From: CALEUX01 sp037439945
Lineage (GTDB): Bacteria > Bacteroidota > Bacteroidia > Bacteroidales > Marinilabiliaceae
Direction of reading: 5' to 3'
DNA length: 12,017 nt
Assembly (NCBI GenBank): GCA_037439945.1
Contig: JBBIVA010000122.1
Coordinates: 1-12,017 of the forward strand
The number at the start of each line of letters is the position of its first letter. Within the stretch, counting starts at the first letter, position 1. Positions 7,498 to 12,017 of this stretch are shown in pieces. The position numbers were made by a program, and so were the translations under genes. Below the pieces are notes generated by a model. It was not told the DNA's origin. It worked only from the letters and a program-made list of their open reading frames with translations, and searched no databases.

Positions 7498-8391
7498 TTA
7501 CAGTTCATCTTTTATAACCTGAATATCCTGCTTGGCAATTCTTAATAAATATTTGCCGTATTCATTTTTTGCCAGGGGTTGTGCCAATTCAATCAGCTCA
7601 TTTTTAGAAATGTAGCCACTTTTGTATGCAATCTCCTCAACACAGGCAATTTTAAGTCCCTGACGCTTTTCAATGGTTGCAATAAAATTTGATGCTTGCA
7701 ATAAACTGTCATGCGTACCTGTATCCAGCCAGGCCATCCCACGGCCCATAATTTTCATGTAAAGTTTTCCTTCATCAAGGTAAAGCCTGTTTAAATCAGT
7801 TATTTCAAGTTCTCCTCTTTTACTTGGTTTTAGTCTCTTTGCTTTTTCAACCACATCCGGACCATAAAAGTAAAGGCCGGTTACAGCAAAATTAGATTTA
7901 GGTTCGGAAGGTTTTTCTTCAATGCCAATAACCCTACCATCAGAATCAAGTTCAGCAACACCATATCGCTCAGGATCATTTACATAGTAACCAAAAACCG
8001 CCGATCCTGTTGTTAATGAGCTAACTTTTTTCAATATTTTGCTGAATTCGTACCCATAAAAAATATTATCTCCAAGAATGAGGCATACAGGGTCATTACC
8101 AATAAATTTTTCACCAATAATAAATGCCTGGGCCAATCCATCAGGCGAGGGTTGTTCAGCGTATTCAAATTTTAGCCCCCAAAGGGACCCATCCCCTAAA
8201 AGTTTTTTATACAATGGTAAATCATCGGGTGTTGAAATAATAAGTATGTGCCTTATTCCGCTTAACATAAGTACCGAAAGAGGATAATAAACCATAGGTT
8301 TATCATAAACCGGGATTATTTGTTTTGAAATACTTTTTGTGGCCGGGTACAACCTGGTACCTGAACCACCAGCCAATATTATTCCTTTCAT
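7498..8391 (-). CDS. rmlA: Glucose-1-phosphate thymidylyltransferase RmlA
   Basis: RmlA joins dTTP and glucose-1-phosphate to give dTDP-glucose, the entry step of the rhamnose pathway and normally its feedback-controlled step. The 297-residue protein has the nucleotide-binding signature GGSGTRLYPAT (8-18), the conserved QIIPVYDKPMVYYPL region (24-38), EQPSPDGLAQAF (79-90), the metal-binding LGDNIFYG (106-113), EKPSEPKSN further on, and a typical C-terminal domain. The length is standard for the RmlA (short) family. The ATG at 8391 begins exactly at MKGIILAGG. It heads a rmlA-rmlC-rmlD-mutase run. A 423-bp spacer separates it from uxs, and a short reading frame ends 13 bp before its start. rmlB is absent from the window. 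Confidence 0.96.
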   Translation of the reverse strand: MKGIILAGGSGTRLYPATKSISKQIIPVYDKPMVYYPLSVLMLSGIRHILIISTPDDLPLYKKLLGDGSLWGLKFEYAEQPSPDGLAQAFIIGEKFIGNDPVCLILGDNIFYGYEFSKILKKVSSLTTGSAVFGYYVNDPERYGVAELDSDGRVIGIEEKPSEPKSNFAVTGLYFYGPDVVEKAKRLKPSKRGELEITDLNRLYLDEGKLYMKIMGRGMAWLDTGTHDSLLQASNFIATIEKRQGLKIACVEEIAYKSGYISKNELIELAQPLAKNEYGKYLLRIAKQDIQVIKDEL

Positions 8392-8404
8392 CAGTAAATA
8401 ATTT

Positions 8405-8491
8405 TTAGTTTAAGGTCGCATAGCATGTCCCTTTATTACGGGAGAACTCCATCTTTGATATTTTTACTTCATCGATCTTGGGTTCATCCAT
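8405..8491 (-). CDS. Possible small protein or leader peptide upstream of rmlA (28 aa)
   Basis: An ATG-started frame begins MDEPKIDEVK and ends KGTCYATLN, with its TAA 13 bp before the rmlA ATG. Its codon choices (CCC, AAG, ATC, GAG, TTC, TCC) are less AT-biased than those of the neighbouring genes, and its peptide has a normal-looking mixed composition. Open frames of this length are common by chance in DNA of this kind, and it begins inside one arm of the stem-loop at 8489-8533. It may be a translated upstream frame, the tail of a decayed gene, or chance. I do not recognise the peptide. Confidence 0.2.
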   Translation of the reverse strand: MDEPKIDEVKISKMEFSRNKGTCYATLN

Positions 8492-8533
8492 GTTTCACGA
8501 AAAGGCGGGACAAGTGGTGTTTTGCGAAACATG
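8489..8533. repeat. Imperfect inverted repeat / stem-loop in the rmlA upstream spacer
   Basis: Bases 8489-8502 pair with 8520-8533: eight outer pairs CATGTTTC/GAAACATG are perfect, and the inner six have one mismatch and one wobble. The loop is 17 bases. A second pairing, 8500-8509 (AAAAGGCGGG) with 8534-8543 (CCCGTTTTTTT side), overlaps the first by three bases and interleaves with it. On the plus strand it has two G-T wobbles; in a minus-strand RNA these become C-A mismatches, which weakens it there. The structure is visible; its role is not. Confidence 0.6.
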
Positions 8534-8565
8534 CCCGTTTTTTCAGTTAATAATTTTTATTTTTT

Positions 8566-8778
8566 TTACCAAACAAAAACAGTCCCCATTACCCGGTTCT
8601 TGTTTCATATTAGAATTACCATTTTATAATTAAAAACCTTCTATATAATGTGTTAATTATAAAAAAATACTTTTTTCCCATTTATTATCATTACCCTTTT
8701 AAGAATGGTAACACTGGGTTAAAATTTGTTTTTTCAATTAAACACAAAGTTATAAATGAGTAAGTTACCACGGGGTAA
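8566..8778. repeat. Cluster of TTACC/GGTAA motifs
   Basis: TTACC starts at 8566, 8589, 8616, 8691 and 8765, and its complement GGTAA at 8707 and 8774. The last pair makes an inverted repeat TTACC-ACGG-GGTAA (8765-8778), and 8691-8711 is another with an 11-base centre. Seven copies in 213 bases is well above a rough composition-based expectation of less than one. The motif was chosen after looking, and spacings are irregular, so operator sites are only one possibility. Confidence 0.3.
8745..8752 (-). promoter_or_regulatory. Candidate -7 box for a long rmlA leader transcript
   Basis: The minus strand reads TAACTTTG, matching TAnnTTTG. If used, transcription would begin near 8738 and produce a leader of about 350 bases containing the stem-loop and short frames. 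A TTTG -33 element is not visible at the expected position. Confidence 0.3.
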
Positions 8779-8814
8779 TTTTAATTTGTCGCCCGTTTGA
8801 ACGATTCTTATATT

Positions 8815-9756
8815 TCAGCCTTTTACCAAAATATTTTCAAAATACCCTATTGTTTTTATAAGTCCTTCCCTTAATTGTACTTTGGGTTCCCAATTCAGTT
8901 CTTTTTTTGCTAAATCAATATTAGGTTGACGTTGGGTGGGATCATCTGATGGTAAAGGTTTAAATGTAAGCTTTGACCTGGAATTTGTAAGGGTGATAAC
9001 TTCGTTGGCAAGTTCCAGCATTGAAAATTCGTTGGGATTTCCAATATTTACCGGCCCAATAAATTTGTCACCGGTTGACATCATTTTAATCATTCCATCC
9101 AACAGGTCGTCAATAAACTGGAAGCTTCTTGTTTGGGTTCCATCGCCAAAAATTGTGATAGGCTCATTTTTTAATGCCTGCACAATAAAGTTTGAGACCA
9201 CCCGGCCGTCATTAGGGTGCATTTTAGGGCCGTATGTGTTGAAAATCCTTATTATTTTAATTCTAACGTTGTTTTGCCTGTAATAGTTAAGAAACAGACT
9301 TTCAGCACATCTTTTGCCTTCGTCATAACATGATCTTAAACCTATTGGATTAACGTTTCCCCAATAGTTTTCAGTTTGAGGGTGTATTTGTGGATCGCCA
9401 TAAACTTCACTTGTTGATGCCTGCAGTATTTTTGCCCTTATTCTTTTTGCCAGGCCTAACATATTTATTGCTCCCATTACAGAAGTCTTTATTGTTTTGA
9501 TTGGATTATACTGGTAATGTATTGGCGATGCAGGACATGCAAGATTATAAATTTCATCTGCTTCAATAAAATAAGGATGTGTAACATCATGTCTTACTAC
9601 TTCAAAAAATGGATTATTAAGTAGATGTATAATATTTGATTTTGTTCCTGTGAAATAATTATCTAAACAAATTACCTCATTACCTTCTTTTAGTAACCTC
9701 TCACATAAATGAGATCCAATAAAACCTGCGCCACCTGTAACTAAAATCCTCCTCAT
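8815..9756 (-). CDS. uxs: UDP-glucuronate decarboxylase (UDP-xylose synthase)
   Basis: This enzyme oxidises, decarboxylates and re-reduces UDP-glucuronate to UDP-xylose with bound NAD+. The 313-residue protein is a full-length bacterial-type extended SDR. It has the NAD loop GGAGFIG (8-14), VRHDVTHPYF (54-63), the UXS signature ACPASPIHYQ with NPIKT (73-88), STSEVYGDP (114-122), the catalytic RSCYDEGKR (Tyr144, Lys148) and TRSFQFIDDL (209-218). These UXS-specific segments separate it from RmlB and other nucleotide-sugar dehydratases of the same fold. There is no N-terminal membrane anchor, so it is cytosolic. It lies 63 bp after ugd, whose product is its substrate, so the two form a two-step UDP-glucose to UDP-xylose route. 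Start ATG 9756 fits the MRRILVTGG N terminus. Confidence 0.94.
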   Translation of the reverse strand: MRRILVTGGAGFIGSHLCERLLKEGNEVICLDNYFTGTKSNIIHLLNNPFFEVVRHDVTHPYFIEADEIYNLACPASPIHYQYNPIKTIKTSVMGAINMLGLAKRIRAKILQASTSEVYGDPQIHPQTENYWGNVNPIGLRSCYDEGKRCAESLFLNYYRQNNVRIKIIRIFNTYGPKMHPNDGRVVSNFIVQALKNEPITIFGDGTQTRSFQFIDDLLDGMIKMMSTGDKFIGPVNIGNPNEFSMLELANEVITLTNSRSKLTFKPLPSDDPTQRQPNIDLAKKELNWEPKVQLREGLIKTIGYFENILVKG

Positions 9757-9819
9757 AAAATAAAAATTTAAAATACCGGTAACTGAATTTCTAAATATTC
9801 TTTTCCTTACAAACAGGGA

Positions 9820-11154
9820 TTAATTTACTTTTCCCTGGTTTTTCCTTCCTATTGAATAATAAATGAAGCCGTTATCAACTATTTCAGCAGGATCATAAAT
9901 ATTTCTGCCATCAAAAACTACTTTTTGGTTCATTAGTTTGTCCATTACCTTAAAATTTGGTATCCTGAATTCATTCCATTCAGTAACCAATAATAAAGCA
10001 TCGGCTTCAATTAATACTTCATAAGGGTCCTTACCATAATTAATTTTATTACCAAAAACTTTCTTTGCTTCATCATGTGCCACAGGGTCATAGGCTTTTA
10101 CTCTTGCTCCGGCTTCTAACAAGGCATCAATTATTATCACTGATGGAGCTTCGCGCATATCATCAGTGTTGGGCTTAAACGCTAAACCCCAAACAGCAAA
10201 GGTTTTTCCTTTCAAATCATTTTTAAAATGCGATTTAACTTTTTTAACCAATACCATTTTCTGGTCTTCGTTAATCTCTTCAACCGCTTTTAACATTCGC
10301 AATGGGTAGTTTAAATTTTCGGCAGTTTTAATTATTGCTTTTACATCCTTTGGGAAACAACTGCCCCCATAACCAACACCGGCATAAATGAATTTGTTTC
10401 CAATTCGGCTGTCAGTTCCAATTCCTTTACGTACCATGTTAATATCAGCGCCAACTAATTCACATAAATTAGCTATATCATTCATAAAGCTAATTTTGGT
10501 TGCAAGCATGGCATTGGCTGTATATTTGGTTAACTCAGCCGAGGGTATATCCATAAATAAAATGGGGTGATTATTAAGAAGAAATGGTTTATATAATTTA
10601 CCCATAATCTTTTCAGCCCTGTCACTCTCTACACCAACAATTATACGGTCAGGTTTCATGAAATCCTCTACGGCATTACCCTCTTTTAAGAATTCGGGAT
10701 TTGATGCAACATCATAGTCTATTTCAGCCCCTCTTTTTTCTAATTCGTCCTTTATGGCGGCTTTTACTTTTAATGAAGTACCAATAGGTACAGTACTTTT
10801 GGTAACTACTACCAAATATTGGGCCATGCATTTACCAATTTGCCTGGCAACTTCCAAAACATATTTAAGGTCTGCACTGCCATCCTTATCGGAGGGAGTT
10901 CCAACTGCAATAAATACAACCTCGGCAAGTTCAATACTTTCCTTTAAACCGGTTGTAAACCTTAACCTGTTTTTCTCAATATTATTTTTAACCATGGTTT
11001 CCAAACCAGGTTCGTAAATTGGAATAATACCTTCTTTCAGATTGTTGATTTTTCTTTCATCTATGTCAACACATGTAACATTAATACCTGTTTCGGCAAA
11101 GCAGGCACCAGTTACCAAACCAACATAACCTGTTCCAACAATGGATATTTTCAT
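9820..11154 (-). CDS. ugd: UDP-glucose 6-dehydrogenase
   Basis: Ugd oxidises UDP-glucose to UDP-glucuronate in two NAD+-dependent steps. The 444-residue protein has the usual bacterial length. It shows the NAD loop GTGYVGLV (7-14), acidic CVDID at the end of strand two (28-32), IYEPGLE (46-52), AVGTPSDKDGSADL (83-96), TKSTVPIGT (118-126), NPEFLKEGNA (152-161), the dimer region with Lys220 and Asn225, and the catalytic cysteine in GYGGSCFPKD (261-270, Cys266). The later WGLAFKPNTDDMREAPS segment belongs to the UDP-binding C-terminal domain. It is the first gene of the sugar-nucleotide run in the window and probably drives uxs, 63 bp downstream. More than 860 bases without a gene lie upstream. 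Confidence 0.96.
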   Translation of the reverse strand: MKISIVGTGYVGLVTGACFAETGINVTCVDIDERKINNLKEGIIPIYEPGLETMVKNNIEKNRLRFTTGLKESIELAEVVFIAVGTPSDKDGSADLKYVLEVARQIGKCMAQYLVVVTKSTVPIGTSLKVKAAIKDELEKRGAEIDYDVASNPEFLKEGNAVEDFMKPDRIIVGVESDRAEKIMGKLYKPFLLNNHPILFMDIPSAELTKYTANAMLATKISFMNDIANLCELVGADINMVRKGIGTDSRIGNKFIYAGVGYGGSCFPKDVKAIIKTAENLNYPLRMLKAVEEINEDQKMVLVKKVKSHFKNDLKGKTFAVWGLAFKPNTDDMREAPSVIIIDALLEAGARVKAYDPVAHDEAKKVFGNKINYGKDPYEVLIEADALLLVTEWNEFRIPNFKVMDKLMNQKVVFDGRNIYDPAEIVDNGFIYYSIGRKNQGKVN

Positions 11155-11302
11155 TCTATTTTTTTTTATTTCTGGTTTACTGATTTAACCCATACCAGTA
11201 GTATGCTTCATCAGTTGACGTATAGAAAATTTTTACTGATAAGTTATTATTTTTTGTTTGCGCATTGATAACAAATAATTTAAGAAAAGTTTTTAACAAT
11301 TT

Positions 11303-11310
11303 CAAAATTA
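11303..11310 (-). promoter_or_regulatory. Candidate -7 box upstream of ugd
   Basis: The minus strand reads TAATTTTG, a match to TAnnTTTG and identical to the box before rmlD. The predicted leader to the ugd ATG is about 140 bases. No -33 TTTG lies at the right distance, and matches to this short motif are expected by chance in such AT-rich DNA. Confidence 0.25.
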
Positions 11311-11473
11311 TGTTTTTTGCAAAAGCGAATATATAAATTCTTTTTACTACAAAAATCGATTTTTTTAAACATAAATATATTGGAAAACATTTAAAAATAA
11401 CTATTAACCTGAGTTCGGTTATAAATGGTGTGATTTAATGTATTACATAAAAATAAAGATTAGATCATAATTT

Positions 11474-11543
11474 GGAAAATTGATGGGTTTTACTGATTTA
11501 ATAGTCTTATAATAAGTTTTTTAATAGGAAAATCGATGGGTTT
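11474..11543 (+). repeat. Short direct repeat, two 17-base copies
   Basis: GGAAAATTGATGGGTTT at 11474-11490 and GGAAAATCGATGGGTTT at 11527-11543 differ at one base and start 53 bases apart. It may be a pair of binding sites or the trace of a duplication. It lies about 320 bases upstream of ugd. Confidence 0.45.
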
Positions 11544-11747
11544 CTACAAAAATAAAATTACAAAAATTTCGTTTTTTTATGAATTTTGAATCGAGCTTTA
11601 TTGCAGCCATTTCAAAATAAACTTTTAAAAAAAAGCAAAAATAAACGGCATTAAATATTGGTTATTTGAAACTAAACAACATGTGTTATAATTATAATTA
11701 AACTAATGTTACTTTATTGATGATTGTTAAATATATAACTTTTTTTA

Positions 11748-11862
11748 TCACTTTTCTCTTCTAGGGCTTAGGTATGCTCCAACTTTCAACGCATCTCTCA
11801 CAAATCCTATCTTATTTGCCTATGTAGTAAAAACCGGGCCTTTGCATCACTTAAATGTTAAA
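11748..11862 (-). pseudogene. Higher-GC patch, possible remnant of a coding sequence
   Basis: This patch stands out from its AT-rich surroundings. On the minus strand, 23 codons lie between a TAG (11820-11822) and a TGA (11748-11750); the peptide ends GAYLSPRREK and contains KIGFVRDALK, with normal amino-acid composition. A neighbouring frame starts MQRPGFYYIGK and stops. I do not recognise either peptide. A decayed gene end with frameshifts would explain the patch, but so would a structured non-coding element. Confidence 0.2.
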
Positions 11863-12017
11863 TATCATTAATTTTTTAACTTCTCTTTTTACTATCTATT
11901 ACCACATTTTTAACTCTAAACAAGGTGTTTTCAATAATACCAAGGGATCCTTTAATTTTCAATCACATCTGTCCAAAATAAATTCAGATCGAAAATACAG
12001 TTATTGAGAATCAATTT

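Larger units (their letters stand above)
8392..8814. other. 423-bp spacer upstream of rmlA with short frames, a hairpin and TTACC motifs
   Basis: No full-size gene lies here. The half nearest rmlA (about 8405-8545) is richer in GC than the rest and, on the minus strand, carries overlapping short frames: 8405-8491 (28 codons), 8464-8532 (22 codons from ATG, starting MFRKTPLVPP and ending MNPRSMK, with no stop for eight codons before the ATG) and 8543-8608 (21 codons, starting MKQEPGNGDC). The far half is AT-rich and carries repeated TTACC/GGTAA motifs and a candidate -7 box at 8745-8752. It could be a regulated leader of rmlA, a dispersed repeat or the remains of a gene; the sequence alone does not decide. 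Confidence 0.55.
11155..12017. other. 863-bp AT-rich region without a convincing gene
   Basis: Both strands are closed by stops at short intervals. The part next to ugd is its probable promoter and leader region and includes a weak hairpin CTGGT (11172-11176)/ACCAG (11194-11198). Another small hairpin is TAACC (11405-11409)/GGTTA (11417-11421). A direct repeat lies at 11474-11543 and a higher-GC patch at about 11748-11862. At the right edge a minus-strand frame stays open for 21 codons from 12017 to a TAA at 11952-11954, which could be the tail of a gene beyond the window but is too short to call. Confidence 0.6.

Noticed and set aside
8936..9283. 115-codon plus-strand open frame opposite uxs
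   Set aside because: It lies wholly inside the well-supported uxs gene on the other strand and its translation resembles no protein; it is an antisense shadow.
8815..9756. Assignment of this SDR gene as rmlB
   Set aside because: The ACPASPIHYQ and RSCYDEGKR segments are those of UDP-glucuronate decarboxylases, and the adjacent ugd makes its substrate.
11952..12017. Possible 3' end of a minus-strand gene entering from the right edge
   Set aside because: Only 21 open codons before a stop, in AT-rich DNA, with no recognisable motif; noted in the spacer entry but not called.

Overview
The window looks like chromosomal DNA of a Bacteroidota (Bacteroidetes) bacterium, probably of the Bacteroidales/Marinilabiliales type. 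The evidence is the low GC content, the absence of Shine-Dalgarno sequences at most starts, several candidate -7 boxes of the TAnnTTTG kind, and the gene pair DUF3822-rsmD, which is typical of that phylum. The exact genus cannot be read from the sequence.

Layout. Bases 1-55 are the 3' part of a tRNA-Asp(GTC) gene cut by the window edge, followed by a clear intrinsic terminator. A spacer with no gene follows. Next is a minus-strand group read from 2429 down to 401: a membrane-anchored pseudopilin-like hypothetical protein, a DUF3822 protein, and RsmD (16S rRNA m2G966 methyltransferase). Divergent from it, on the plus strand, is a stand-alone RecD/Dda-type SF1 helicase (2520-3947).

Bases 4117-11154 are a run of seven minus-strand sugar-nucleotide genes. 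In transcription order they are ugd (UDP-glucose dehydrogenase), uxs (UDP-glucuronate decarboxylase), a 423-bp spacer, rmlA, rmlC, rmlD and a phosphoglucomutase/phosphomannomutase-family gene. Together they can supply glucose-1-phosphate, UDP-glucuronate and UDP-xylose, and three of the four steps to dTDP-L-rhamnose. rmlB, the 4,6-dehydratase, is not in the window. There are no glycosyltransferases, flippases or polymerases here, so this is a precursor-supply module, probably at the edge of a surface-polysaccharide locus that would lie beyond 12017 or elsewhere.

Bases 11155-12017 are very AT-rich and have no convincing gene. They hold one small higher-GC patch and a short direct repeat.

Most of the window is conserved, ordinary biology. 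The least explained part is the rmlA upstream spacer (8392-8814). It contains a higher-GC block with consecutive short reading frames, a 14-position stem-loop with an overlapping alternative pairing, and an excess of TTACC/GGTAA motifs. It may be a regulatory leader, a dispersed repeat or a decayed gene. I found no evidence for CRISPR, a toxin-antitoxin pair, a phage defence system or an intact insertion sequence.
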